Assembly (NCBI GenBank): GCA_030447005.1
Contig: JAUJME010000033.1
Location: forward strand, 1-11,479
DNA: 11,479 bases
Direction of reading: 5' to 3'
DNA from: Solirubrobacteraceae bacterium
Lineage (GTDB): Bacteria > Actinomycetota > Thermoleophilia > Solirubrobacterales > Solirubrobacteraceae
Positions 1-6,596 of the stretch are shown in pieces; the stretch's first letter is position 1; the number at the start of each line of letters is the position of its first letter. Below the pieces are notes generated by a model. That model saw nothing but the letters and a program-made list of their open reading frames with translations. It had not been told where the DNA came from and searched no databases. A program made the position numbers and the translations under genes.

Positions 1-694
1 GCTCGCGGTTCTCGGGCAGCAGCGGGTTGGGCTCGTGGTCGGGGAAGTTGCCGTCGGGCTCCCAGTAGGTCGGGACGAGGTCGAGCCCGTCGAGCTGGTC
101 GAGGATCGGGCCGACCATCGGGCCGGCCATCCCGTTGCCGCCGTCGAGGACCACCTTCAGCGGCCGGATCGCGCCCGGGTCGATGAAGTCGAGCGCCCGC
201 TCCTGGAACTCGCGGGTGACGTCGACGTCCTCCGCGCTGCCGCCCCCGGGCGCGTCGCCCAGGCCGGCCTCGATCTCTGAGCGCACGTCGCCGATCCCGG
301 CGTCGCCCGACAGCGCGATGGCGCCCTCCTTGACGAGCTTCGCGCCCGTGTAGGCCTTCGGGTTGTGCGAGGCGGTGCACATCAGGCCGCCGTCGAGCTC
401 GCGCGAGCCGACGAGGAAGTAGAGCTGCTCCGTGCCGACCATCCCGGCGTCGAGGACGTGCGCTCCCTCGGCGACCATCCCCGCCTTGTAGCGGCCGGCC
501 AGCTCCGGGGCGGTGAGGCGCATGTCGCGCCCCAGGCCGATCCGCAGCTCGCCCGCCGGCCTGCCGGCGCCCTTGGCGAGCACGCGGGCGAACGCGCGGC
601 CGACCTGCTCGGCGACGTCGCCGTCGATCTGCTCGCCGTAGAGGCCGCGGATGTCGTAGGCCTTGAAGATCTCCGGGGGCGGGGTGCTCGGCAT
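1..694 (-). CDS. Phosphomannomutase/phosphoglucomutase, N-terminal 231 residues (cut by window edge)
   Basis: This gene encodes an alpha-D-phosphohexomutase, which interconverts hexose-6-phosphate and hexose-1-phosphate in the cytoplasm and so feeds GDP-mannose or UDP-glucose synthesis. The N-terminus carries the family opening IFKAYDIRG (residues 9-17). The active-site phosphoserine loop TASHNP lies at 107-112, with Ser109 the residue that is phosphorylated in this family. A second-domain stretch, VVLDGGNGMAGP, follows. The metal-binding DGDxDR loop and the sugar- and phosphate-binding domains lie beyond the window edge, so the choice between mannose and glucose cannot be made. The ATG at 694 is chosen because the family usually starts a few residues before the FKAYDIRG motif and because a -10-like TATTGT sits 9 nt upstream. 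It is separated by 45 bp from the methyltransferase gene upstream and may have its own promoter as well as read-through. The family is secure; the substrate is not. Confidence 0.93.
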   Translation of the reverse strand, partial: MPSTPPPEIFKAYDIRGLYGEQIDGDVAEQVGRAFARVLAKGAGRPAGELRIGLGRDMRLTAPELAGRYKAGMVAEGAHVLDAGMVGTEQLYFLVGSRELDGGLMCTASHNPKAYTGAKLVKEGAIALSGDAGIGDVRSEIEAGLGDAPGGGSAEDVDVTREFQERALDFIDPGAIRPLKVVLDGGNGMAGPMVGPILDQLDGLDLVPTYWEPDGNFPDHEPNPLLPENRE

Positions 695-703
695 GGGGCG
701 CGC

Positions 704-709
704 ACAATA
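704..709 (-). promoter_or_regulatory. Candidate -10 hexamer (TATTGT) of the phosphohexomutase gene
   Basis: On the minus strand TATTGT lies 9 nt before the ATG at 694, and the C-rich spacer contains no Shine-Dalgarno sequence. It matches TATAAT at 4 of 6 positions including T1, A2 and T6. The spacing would put the transcription start at or next to the ATG, giving a leaderless mRNA. No clear -35 element is seen. Confidence 0.45.
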
Positions 710-739
710 CGGGGCGATGGTCGGCGACCTCGCGCGCCT

Positions 740-1654
740 TCAGCCACGCTGGGCCGGGACCCGCGCGACGCCGAGCACCACCATCCCGATCCCGAGCCGG
801 TCCTGCGCGGCGGCCACCGCGCGCAGCCCGAGCCGCACCGGCGCCAGGGGGCGGGCGTGCGGGTCGACCCCGCGCCGCCAGCCCGCGCGGCCGAGGCTCT
901 CGAGCGCCTCGCCGAGCGTGTGGTCGCGGCTGAGGTGCGACGGGGTGCGGACGGCGAGCGGCTCGAGCCCGGCGAGGACGAACGCCGTCCGCAGCGTGCG
1001 GGGCGAGAGATGGACGAGATGCTCGAGCGGCCGGAGGTGCATCCAGGCCGAGCCGGTGGCCGCTCGCACCTGCGAGTCGAAGTTCGGGCTCTCGATCACC
1101 ACGGCGCCGCCCGAGCGCGTCCAGCGCGCGAGCGTCCGCAGGAAGGCGGGGACGTCGTCGAGGTGCTCGGCGACGTGGAAGGCCGAGACCACGTCGTAGT
1201 GGCGCTCGGGCAGCCCGGAGTCCTCGAGCCGCGTGGCAACGATGTCGAGGCCTGCGCGCTCGCGCCCCACCCGCGCCGCGTCCTCGAGCGGCTCGGCGCC
1301 CTGCACCCGCCAGCCGCGCGCCCGCGCGGCCTCGAGCAGCTCTCCCTGCCCGCAGCCGACGTCGAGGAGCGTCCCGGCGCGGATGCCGGCGATCCGCTCC
1401 ACCAGCCGCATCCGCTGGCCGCCGACCTCGACGAGGTAGGCGTGCCAGCGCGGATGGGAGAGGTCGATGCCGAACCGGCCGCCCGCACCCGAGAGGTAGC
1501 CCTCCGTGAAGACGTCGTCGGGATCGGCGTGGCGGGCGGCCCGCACCGTCCCGCACGACGAGCAGCGCTCGAGGACATCGGCGTCGCCGAGCGGGACGGG
1601 GGTCGATCCGCTCGCTCCGCAGACCGGGCAGCGCTCGAGCTCGAGGACGCGCAC
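740..1654 (-). CDS. Zinc-ribbon class I SAM-dependent methyltransferase (304 aa)
   Basis: The product is predicted to be a cytoplasmic SAM-dependent methyltransferase with an N-terminal zinc ribbon. Cys9-x2-Cys12 and Cys31-x2-Cys34 form a four-cysteine zinc knuckle. The Rossmann SAM-binding motif LLDVGCGQGEL follows at about 96-106, then AFHVAEHLDDVP (motif II region) and SGGAVVIESPNF. This is the Methyltransf_23-like layout. N-terminal zinc-binding domains are known in deoxysugar C-methyltransferases, but the longer C-terminal domain of those enzymes is absent, so the substrate is open. A sugar or a lipid-linked glycan is inferred from the neighbouring glycosyltransferases. The GTG at 1654 is chosen because TAGCCT lies 8 nt upstream. 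An in-frame TTG at 1663 is the alternative. It lies 11 bp after the GT4 gene and ends 45 bp before the mutase. Confidence 0.88.
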   Translation of the reverse strand: MRVLELERCPVCGASGSTPVPLGDADVLERCSSCGTVRAARHADPDDVFTEGYLSGAGGRFGIDLSHPRWHAYLVEVGGQRMRLVERIAGIRAGTLLDVGCGQGELLEAARARGWRVQGAEPLEDAARVGRERAGLDIVATRLEDSGLPERHYDVVSAFHVAEHLDDVPAFLRTLARWTRSGGAVVIESPNFDSQVRAATGSAWMHLRPLEHLVHLSPRTLRTAFVLAGLEPLAVRTPSHLSRDHTLGEALESLGRAGWRRGVDPHARPLAPVRLGLRAVAAAQDRLGIGMVVLGVARVPAQRG

Positions 1655-1662
1655 GGCGGCCA

Positions 1663-1668
1663 AGGCTA
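1663..1668 (-). promoter_or_regulatory. Candidate -10 hexamer (TAGCCT) overlapping the GT4 stop codon
   Basis: On the minus strand TAGCCT lies exactly 8 nt before the GTG at 1654. Its first three bases are the TAG stop codon of the upstream glycosyltransferase. The same hexamer is used on both strands at 8386-8395. The spacer TGGCCGCC has no Shine-Dalgarno sequence. This suggests an internal leaderless promoter for the zinc-ribbon methyltransferase and the genes after it. Confidence 0.4.
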
Positions 1669-2652
1669 GGCGCCGCCCGCGGCGCGCCGCAGCGAAACCA
1701 GCCAGCCCTCGGCGGTGGCGCCCCAGGTCCGCGATGCCGCCCGCTCGAGGCCGCGGCGGCGCAGCTCGGCGGCGAGCGCCGGGCTGTCGAGGACACGGGC
1801 GAGGCCGTCGCGGAGCCCCTCGGCGGTCGGCGCGACGATCAGCCCTGCGTCGCCGACCACCTCGGGCAGGGCGCCTCCGTCCGTCGTCACCACGGGCGCC
1901 CCGCAGGCCATCGCCTCGAGCGCCGGGAGGCCGAAGCCCTCCGACCGGCTGGGAACGCACACCGCCGCCGCCCGCCCCATGAGCGCGGCGAGCTCTCGAT
2001 CGGAGAGCCCGGCGTGGACGCGGACGCGGCCGGGCGCGCCGGGCAGCTCCGCGCGGGCGGCCTCGAGCAGCGGGGCCGAGTCGGCGCGGTCGGGCGCGGG
2101 GGAAAGGACGAGATCGAGGCGGTGGGGATGGCCGTCGGCGGCCAGCGCCGCCATCGCCTCGCGCAGCGCGGGCAGGTTCTTGCGCGGGTGGACCGTCCCG
2201 ACGAAGAGCACGAACGGATCGGCGGCCGGACCGGGCGCCGGCCGGAAGACCGACGGATCGGCGCCGTGGGGCACGACGTCGACCGCCCGTGCTCCGTGGA
2301 CGGCGACGATCTCCTCCCGCGCGCTCCGCGCCGCGGTGATCACGCGGTCGGCGGCCGCCACCGCCGCGCCCGTGCGCTCGCGCATCAGCGCCGCGAACTC
2401 CGGCGCCAGGGACGGGTCGTCCCACGAGGCCTCGTGGACCTGGACGACGAGCGGCGACCCGAGGCCGTCGGCGCCCGCGTGCCCGTCGGCGAGCCACACG
2501 TCGGGCCGCCGCCGGCCCTCCCCACCGGGCACGAGCCGGACCCGCGCGTCGAGCTCGCGCAGGACCTCGCGCCACACGCGCCCGTGGCCGCCGCCCGCGG
2601 CCCCTGCGAGCAGCGGCGCGGGGACCGCGACGCGCAGGCGGCGGCGCCTCAC
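1666..2652 (-). CDS. GT4-family glycosyltransferase (328 aa)
   Basis: This is a GT-B fold, retaining glycosyltransferase that would transfer a sugar from a nucleotide donor in the cytoplasm. The nucleotide-binding C-terminal half is clear: VLFVGTVHPRKN at about 148-159 with the phosphate-contacting Arg157-Lys158 pair, then the E-x7-E motif SEGFGLPALEA with Glu238 and Glu246, and GAPVVTTDGGALPEVVGDAG after it. The N-terminal half is short and contains QVHEASWDDPS and DVVPHGADPSVF, the latter typical of the interdomain region. At 328 residues it is somewhat shorter than most GT4 enzymes, the reduction being in the acceptor domain. The GTG start at 2652 overlaps the TGA of the upstream methyltransferase as GTGA, which indicates translational coupling. 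The gene ends in TAG, one of only two non-TGA stops here. Donor and acceptor are not determinable. Confidence 0.92.
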   Translation of the reverse strand: MRRRRLRVAVPAPLLAGAAGGGHGRVWREVLRELDARVRLVPGGEGRRRPDVWLADGHAGADGLGSPLVVQVHEASWDDPSLAPEFAALMRERTGAAVAAADRVITAARSAREEIVAVHGARAVDVVPHGADPSVFRPAPGPAADPFVLFVGTVHPRKNLPALREAMAALAADGHPHRLDLVLSPAPDRADSAPLLEAARAELPGAPGRVRVHAGLSDRELAALMGRAAAVCVPSRSEGFGLPALEAMACGAPVVTTDGGALPEVVGDAGLIVAPTAEGLRDGLARVLDSPALAAELRRRGLERAASRTWGATAEGWLVSLRRAAGGA

Positions 2653-3362
2653 GGGTGGCGCGCGTGGTGGACGACGTGGCGCACCGACCAGCCCTGGCTC
2701 GAGCGCATGTCGAACCGGGCGACCTCCCCGACGGCGTGGAACCCCGCGTAGTGGAGCATCCGCCGCCACGCGCGCCGCGACGGCATCCAGAAGACCACCG
2801 CGGCATCCCGGTCGGCGCGGTAGCGGGCGGCGGGGAAGGGCAGGACGTCGAGCGCGCGGTCGTACGCCTCCGCCGAGACGAAGAGCCCGCCGGGCGCGGT
2901 CAGGGCGGCGATCCGCTCCAGCGCCAGCAGCTGGTCGCGCAGGTGGATGAGGACGGAGCCGCAGAGGACGACGTCGAAGGTCCCGAGCTCCTCCGGCGCG
3001 GCGTCGTAGACCGAGCGCACGACGCGGCGGACCCGCGAGCCGAGCAGCTCGCGGGCGAGCTCGAAGCCGGCCCCGCGCCGGACGTCGGGGAACGAGGCGG
3101 GCCGCCGCCGCGGCGGCCAGTCGAGCGCCGCCTCGTCGTCGAGGTCGAGGGCGATGACCTCGGCGGCCCCGCGGCGCTCGCACTCGAACGCCCAGAAGCC
3201 GTCCCAGGTGCCGATCTCCAGCACGCGCTTGCCCGCGAGCGAGGCGGGGAGCCCGTAGTGGGGCACGTACGGCCGGAGGTCGAAGATGCCCTGCGTCGTC
3301 AGGCCCGGGAGCTCGAGCGTGTGGTACCAGGACTGGCGCCTGGCGCGGTCGAGGGCGTCCAC
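2649..3362 (-). CDS. CmoB-like (DUF1698/Methyltransf_9 type) SAM-dependent methyltransferase (237 aa)
   Basis: The protein begins with a pre-Rossmann segment, SWYHTLELPGLTTQGIFDLR (about 11-30), which resembles the W-H-(T/S)-x-(D/E)-L...G motif before the SAM fold in CmoB-type (DUF1698) enzymes. Motif I is VLEIGTWDG at 47-55, with an acidic ALDLDDEA after it. CGSVLIHLRDQLLALERI is the HLR-type segment also common in that family. CmoB itself modifies tRNA U34, but short actinobacterial relatives in glycan loci are generally unassigned, so I do not name a substrate. The GTG at 3362 is the only sensible start: the frame is open upstream to 3563, but that part lies inside the divergent glycosyltransferase gene and is not protein-like. 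It is the first gene of the minus-strand run and is coupled by a GTGA overlap to the GT4 gene. Confidence 0.85.
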   Translation of the reverse strand: MDALDRARRQSWYHTLELPGLTTQGIFDLRPYVPHYGLPASLAGKRVLEIGTWDGFWAFECERRGAAEVIALDLDDEAALDWPPRRRPASFPDVRRGAGFELARELLGSRVRRVVRSVYDAAPEELGTFDVVLCGSVLIHLRDQLLALERIAALTAPGGLFVSAEAYDRALDVLPFPAARYRADRDAAVVFWMPSRRAWRRMLHYAGFHAVGEVARFDMRSSQGWSVRHVVHHARHP

Positions 3363-3370
3363 GTCGCGGC

Positions 3371-3380
3371 ACCGTATCCT
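3371..3380. promoter_or_regulatory. Overlapping divergent -10 hexamers (TATCCT plus strand, TACGGT minus strand)
   Basis: On the plus strand TATCCT (3375-3380) lies 8 nt before a GTG at 3389. On the minus strand TACGGT (3376 to 3371) lies 8 nt before the GTG at 3362. The two hexamers share two bases, and 26 bp separate the two start codons. The minus-strand hexamer is weak, matching TATAAT only at T1, A2 and T6. No -35 element is recognisable. It would drive the minus-strand methyltransferase run and the plus-strand GT2 pair, probably in mutual competition for RNA polymerase. Confidence 0.4.
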
Positions 3381-3388
3381 CCCGCGCC

Positions 3389-3424
3389 GTGCCGGGCACG
3401 GTCCATCCGGGGGCGCGGCGGTGA
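3389..3424 (+). CDS. Possible 11-codon upstream ORF coupled to the GT2 gene
   Basis: A GTG at 3389 opens a reading frame, VPGTVHPGARR, that ends at the TGA of 3422-3424. This stop overlaps the GTG start of the downstream GT2 gene (3421) as GTGA, the same junction used between three pairs of full-length genes here. TATCCT lies 8 nt before the GTG, the spacing seen at the other proposed leaderless starts. Reading it as a leaderless leader peptide that delivers ribosomes to the glycosyltransferase start is an inference. The alternative is a plain 5' leader with GGGGG (3409-3413) acting as a weak Shine-Dalgarno sequence for the GTG at 3421. The sequence has no Arg, Trp or His run that would suggest attenuation. 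Confidence 0.35.
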   Translation: MPGTVHPGARR

Positions 3425-4176
3425 CCGACCGGGCCGGCGCGAAGGTGATCGTCGTGATGCCGGCGCGCAACGCCGCGCGCACGCTCGAGAAGACGATCTC
3501 CGGCATCCCGCGCGACTGGGTCGACGAGATCATCCTCGTCGACGACAAGTCCACCGACGACACCGTCGAGGCCGCGCGGCGCGTCGGCGACCGGCTTCAC
3601 GTCATCTGGCATCCGCACAACGTCGGCTACGGCGGCAACCAGAAGACCTGCTACCTCGAGGCGCTCCAGCGCGAGGCCGACGTCGTGGTGATGCTCCACC
3701 CCGACGGCCAGTACGAGCCGAGCCTGATCCCCAAGCTCGTCGCGCCGATCGTCGCGGGGGAGGCCGACCTCGTCCTCGGCTCGCGCTTCCTGACGCCGGG
3801 CGGCCCGCGGGCGGGCGGAATGCCGTGGTGGAAGCTGATCGGCAACCGCGGCCTGACCGCGATCGAGAACCGCGCGCTGGGCACGAGGCTGTCGGAGATG
3901 CACACGGGCTATCGCGCCTACTCGCGGCGGCTGCTGCTCGAGGTGCCGTGGCTGCGCAACGCGCTGGACTTCTCGTTTGACTCCGAGGTGCTCATGCAGG
4001 CCGTTCACTTCGGCTTCCGCATCCACGAGGTCCCGTGCCGGACGATCTACTTCGACGACGCGTCGTCCATCTCGTTCGGGCCCGCGGCCGTCTACGGGAC
4101 CAAGACGCTGCTCGCCGCCGGGCGGCTGCGGCTGCACCGCGCGGGGATCTGGCGATCCCGGAAGTTCACGCCGTGA
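3421..4176 (+). CDS. GT2-family glycosyltransferase, dolichol-phosphate-mannose-synthase-like (251 aa)
   Basis: This is an inverting GT-A glycosyltransferase of the DPM/DPG-synthase-like branch. It probably moves a sugar from a nucleotide donor to a polyprenyl phosphate or a membrane-linked acceptor. VIVVMPARNAARTLEKTI opens the fold at about 9-26. LVDDKSTDD (39-47) holds the donor-binding Asp pair, and HNVGYGGNQKT (66-76) is characteristic. LHPDGQY (92-98) replaces the usual DAD motif with Asp95. MHTGYRAYSR comes near the C-terminal third and is typical of the group. There is no transmembrane helix, unlike DPM relatives with membrane anchors, so it would be a peripheral cytoplasmic enzyme. 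GTG at 3421 is the only start consistent with the motif spacing. It is coupled at its 3' end to a methyltransferase by GTGA. A polyprenyl-phosphate sugar product would suit the GT-C-like protein downstream, but that link is inference. Confidence 0.93.
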   Translation: MTDRAGAKVIVVMPARNAARTLEKTISGIPRDWVDEIILVDDKSTDDTVEAARRVGDRLHVIWHPHNVGYGGNQKTCYLEALQREADVVVMLHPDGQYEPSLIPKLVAPIVAGEADLVLGSRFLTPGGPRAGGMPWWKLIGNRGLTAIENRALGTRLSEMHTGYRAYSRRLLLEVPWLRNALDFSFDSEVLMQAVHFGFRIHEVPCRTIYFDDASSISFGPAAVYGTKTLLAAGRLRLHRAGIWRSRKFTP

Positions 4177-4958
4177 GCCCGGTCACCGGCGAGCGGGTCA
4201 CGACGACGGAGGGCGGCTTCAACCCGACCTGGCAGCGCCACGTCGCCGCCTACGCCGCCGCCGCGCGGCTGCTGCCCGAGCGGGGGCGGGTGCTCGACCT
4301 CGGCTGCGGCGTCGGGCACTCCTTCGCGCTGCTCGCCCCGCGTGAGACGGTCGGCGTCGACCTCGACGCCGGGGCGCTGGCCGGCCAGGGCCGCGAGACC
4401 GTCGTGGCCGACATGCGGGCGCTCCCGTTCGGAGCCGCCAGCTTCGCCTCCGTGGTCTCCGTGCAGTCGATCGAGCACGTCCCGGACCCCGAGCGGGTGC
4501 TCTCGGAGGTGGTCCGGGTGCTCGAGCCGGGCGGCGTCGCGATCTTCGTGACGCCGAACCGCCTGACCTTCGCCCGGGCCGACGAGATCATCGATCCCTA
4601 CCACTTCCTCGAGTACGACCCGGGCGAGCTCCGCGCGCTGTGCGCGCCGTACTTCGACCGGGTGGAGCTGCGCGGGGTGTTCGGCTCCCCGCGCCACCTC
4701 GAGCTCGTGGCGGAGGAGCACCGGCAGCTCGACCGCCTGCTGGCCGCCGATCCGCTGCGCGCCCGCCGTCTGGTGCCCCGCCGCGTCCGGCAGCGCCTCT
4801 ACGACGCGCTGCTCACCCGCGCGCGGCGGGCGAGCGACCCGCGGGCGGCGGCCATCACGCCGGAGGACTTCGAGGTCCGCACCGAGGGCCTCCACGAGGC
4901 GCTGGACCTGATCGCGGTGTGCTCGACCAGGCTCAGCGGACCTGCCGGGCCGCGATGA
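4173..4958 (+). CDS. Class I SAM-dependent methyltransferase (261 aa)
   Basis: A Methyltransf_11-type cytoplasmic methyltransferase. Motif I is VLDLGCGVGHSF at 40-51, followed by VGVDLDAGAL with the acidic residue that binds the SAM ribose. VADMRALPFGAASFASVVSV is the classic motif II/III stretch, then QSIEHVPDPERVLSEVVRVL and EPGGVAIFVTPN. The roughly 90 C-terminal residues (from about 160) are not part of the core fold and probably form the acceptor lid. GTG at 4173 overlaps the TGA of the GT2 gene, with a possible GGAAG Shine-Dalgarno sequence 8 nt upstream, so it is translated from the GT2 mRNA. It likely methylates a product of that glycosyltransferase, though O- versus N- or C-methylation cannot be read from sequence. 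Its last 26 bp overlap the end of the opposing methyltransferase gene. Confidence 0.92.
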   Translation: MSPVTGERVTTTEGGFNPTWQRHVAAYAAAARLLPERGRVLDLGCGVGHSFALLAPRETVGVDLDAGALAGQGRETVVADMRALPFGAASFASVVSVQSIEHVPDPERVLSEVVRVLEPGGVAIFVTPNRLTFARADEIIDPYHFLEYDPGELRALCAPYFDRVELRGVFGSPRHLELVAEEHRQLDRLLAADPLRARRLVPRRVRQRLYDALLTRARRASDPRAAAITPEDFEVRTEGLHEALDLIAVCSTRLSGPAGPR

Positions 4959-5601
4959 CGTGCTGGTAGGTCAGCACGGCGCGCGCGCCGGGGACGGGCG
5001 CCAGGGGCCGCGCGAGCCGGTCCCACGGGCTCGCGTGGCGCCGCATCCGCATCCGCCGGTCGACGAGCTCGACCTCGAGCCCCGCCCCGCCGAGCAGCGC
5101 GTGGGCGTCGCGGAGCGTGAACCACCGCAGGTGCGTGGCGTCGAAGACGCCCTCCGGGCGCCGGGGCCAGGTCCCGCGCACGCCGAGCGCCCAGAAGGTC
5201 TCCCAGTAGCGGACGTTGGGGAGCGAGACGATCGCGCGGCACCCCGGATCGAGCAGCGCGGCGAAGCGGCCGAGCGCCGCCCACGGGTCGACGAGGTGCT
5301 CGAGGACGTCGGCGGCCACGAGGCAGTCGAAGCGCCCGAGGCCGGGGGCCTCGAGCGTGTCGAGGTCGCCCTCGATCACCCGGTCGAGCCGCTCGCGGGC
5401 GTCGGCGGCGTAGGCGGGGTCGCGCTCCACGCCGACCACCTCGACCTCGCCGGCGCTCCGCGCCTTGAGCGCCGCGCCGAGCGCGCCCGAGGCGCAGCCG
5501 AGGTCGAGCACCCGCCGCGCGCCGGGCGGCACGAGGGCGAGGATCTCGGGCCGGGCGGCCTCGTAGGCGTGGGCCCGGGCGGCGCGGAGGTCGTCGCTCA
5601 C
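4933..5601 (-). CDS. Class I SAM-dependent methyltransferase (222 aa)
   Basis: A second Methyltransf_11/23-type enzyme, alone on the minus strand. Motif I is VLDLGCASGALG at 31-42, then VVGVERDPAYAADAR (ribose-binding acidic residue), DCLVAADVLEHLVDPWAALG (motif II with the EHL signature of this group), and GCRAIVSLPNVRYWE. The C-terminal part holds VFDATHLRWFTLRDAHALL, a pattern common in glycan-locus methyltransferases. The start is uncertain. An ATG at 5610 lies in frame three codons upstream, but the GTG at 5601 is preferred because CAGTAT lies 7 nt before it, and the ATG would fall inside that hexamer. The gene is divergent from the GT2/GT4 pair with 20 bp between start codons, and it overlaps the plus-strand methyltransferase by 26 bp at the 3' end. 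Acceptor unknown. Confidence 0.9.
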   Translation of the reverse strand: MSDDLRAARAHAYEAARPEILALVPPGARRVLDLGCASGALGAALKARSAGEVEVVGVERDPAYAADARERLDRVIEGDLDTLEAPGLGRFDCLVAADVLEHLVDPWAALGRFAALLDPGCRAIVSLPNVRYWETFWALGVRGTWPRRPEGVFDATHLRWFTLRDAHALLGGAGLEVELVDRRMRMRRHASPWDRLARPLAPVPGARAVLTYQHVIAARQVR

Positions 5602-5604
5602 CGC

Positions 5605-5617
5605 GGGCATACTGCCC
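5605..5617. promoter_or_regulatory. Shared divergent -10 region within an inverted repeat
   Basis: GGGCATACTGCCC is an inverted repeat with 5-bp arms (GGGCA/TGCCC) around TAC. On the plus strand CATACT (5608-5613) lies 8 nt before the GTG at 5622. On the minus strand CAGTAT (5614 to 5609) lies 7 nt before the GTG at 5601. The two hexamers share five bases, so only one polymerase could bind at a time. The symmetry could also be an operator. No Shine-Dalgarno sequence precedes either start, and no -35 element is clear. Confidence 0.4.
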
Positions 5618-5621
5618 GACC

Positions 5622-6596
5622 GTGAGCGCGCCCGAGATCGCCGTCGTGGTGGCCACCAACGGCGCGCGGCCCCTGCGGCTGCGCTGGCTGCTCAACGCGC
5701 TCGAGGAGCAGGACCTCGCGCGGGAGCGCTTCGAGGTGCTCGTCGGCCACGACTCGGCCGACCCGGCGGTCCACGCGCTCCTCGCCGGCCACCCGCTCGC
5801 GCGCAGCGGCGCGCTGCGAGCGCTCGAGCTCCCGCCGTCGGGCCCGGCGCCCAAGCGCAACGCGGCGTGGCGGGCCGCCCGCGCGCCGGTCGTGGCGTTC
5901 ACCGACGACGACTGCCGGCCGCCCGCCGGCTGGGTGCGCGCGGCGCTCGAGGCCGCGGCCGCCCACCCCGGCGCGATCGTCCAGGGCCAGACCCAGCCCG
6001 ACCCCGGGGAGCTCGAGATCCTCCTGCGCGCGCCGCACGCCCGCACGCAGCAGATCGTCCCGCCGCACGTGATGGCGCAGACGTGCAACATCGTCTACCC
6101 GCGGGCGCTGCTCGAGGCGGTCGGCGGCTTCGACGACTCCTATCCCGACGCAGCGGGGGAGGACGTCGACCTCGCGCTGCGCGCCCGCGCGACCGGCGCG
6201 CCCTACGTGGCGGCGCCCGAGGTCCTCACCCACCACGCGGTGGAGACCGGCCTGCTCGCGCGGCTGCGCCAGACCTGGCGCTGGCAGCACCTGGCGCTGA
6301 TGGTGCGCCGTCACCCCGAGCTGCGGCGCGAGATGGCGGCAGGCGGCTACGTCTGGAAGGCCGGCCACCTGCGGGCGGCCGGCGTGCTCGCGGCCGCCGC
6401 GGTCGCCTCCCGCGCCCCGCTCGCGGCGGTCGCGCTCGCCGCCCCCTACGTCGCCGCCACCGGCCTGCGCTACGGGCGCACCCCGCGCGGGCTGGCGCGC
6501 TGGGCCGCCGAGCTCCCCGGTCGTGTGCTCGTCGACGCGGTCGAGCTGACGGCGATGATGAGAGGGTCCGTGCGGCACCGCACGCTCCTGCTGTGA
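5622..6596 (+). CDS. GT2-family glycosyltransferase with C-terminal hydrophobic segment (324 aa)
   Basis: This is a GT-A fold family 2 glycosyltransferase. IAVVVATNGARPLRLRWLL opens the Rossmann-like domain at 6-24. PKRNAAWRAARAPVVAF leads into TDDDCRPPAGW (94-104), whose Asp95-97 form the metal- and nucleotide-binding DxD-type motif. CNIVYPRALLEAVGGFDDSY and GEDVDLALRARATG (179-192) supply the acceptor-side residues and the ED catalytic-base motif at Glu180-Asp181. After about residue 245 comes an Ala-rich hydrophobic stretch, RAAGVLAAAAVASRAPLAAV, that could be one or two membrane helices or a membrane-surface anchor. This would place the enzyme at the cytoplasmic face of the membrane. The GTG start follows a -10-like CATACT by 8 nt. 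The stop overlaps the GTG of the following GT4 gene, so the two are co-translated and probably act in one pathway. Donor and acceptor unknown. Confidence 0.92.
   Translation: MSAPEIAVVVATNGARPLRLRWLLNALEEQDLARERFEVLVGHDSADPAVHALLAGHPLARSGALRALELPPSGPAPKRNAAWRAARAPVVAFTDDDCRPPAGWVRAALEAAAAHPGAIVQGQTQPDPGELEILLRAPHARTQQIVPPHVMAQTCNIVYPRALLEAVGGFDDSYPDAAGEDVDLALRARATGAPYVAAPEVLTHHAVETGLLARLRQTWRWQHLALMVRRHPELRREMAAGGYVWKAGHLRAAGVLAAAAVASRAPLAAVALAAPYVAATGLRYGRTPRGLARWAAELPGRVLVDAVELTAMMRGSVRHRTLLL

Noticed and set aside
695..739. Terminator between the zinc-ribbon methyltransferase and the mutase gene
   Set aside because: No inverted repeat with a T-run was found in the 45 bp. Read-through is as likely as termination.
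365..1669. 434-codon open frame on the plus strand across the mutase and zinc-ribbon methyltransferase
   Set aside because: Its translation is Arg/Ala/Pro/Gly/Glu-rich low-complexity sequence with no domain motif, while the minus strand here encodes two recognisable enzymes. High GC keeps antisense frames open.
1666..4137. 823-codon minus-strand frame reaching far upstream of the GT4 gene
   Set aside because: Only the part after 2652 is protein-like. The rest is the shadow of the CmoB-like methyltransferase and the divergent GT2 gene.
5602..5610. ATG at 5610 as the start of the minus-strand methyltransferase
   Set aside because: It would put the start codon inside the proposed -10 hexamer and leave no promoter or Shine-Dalgarno sequence at the usual distance. 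The GTG at 5601 fits better, though the ATG cannot be excluded.
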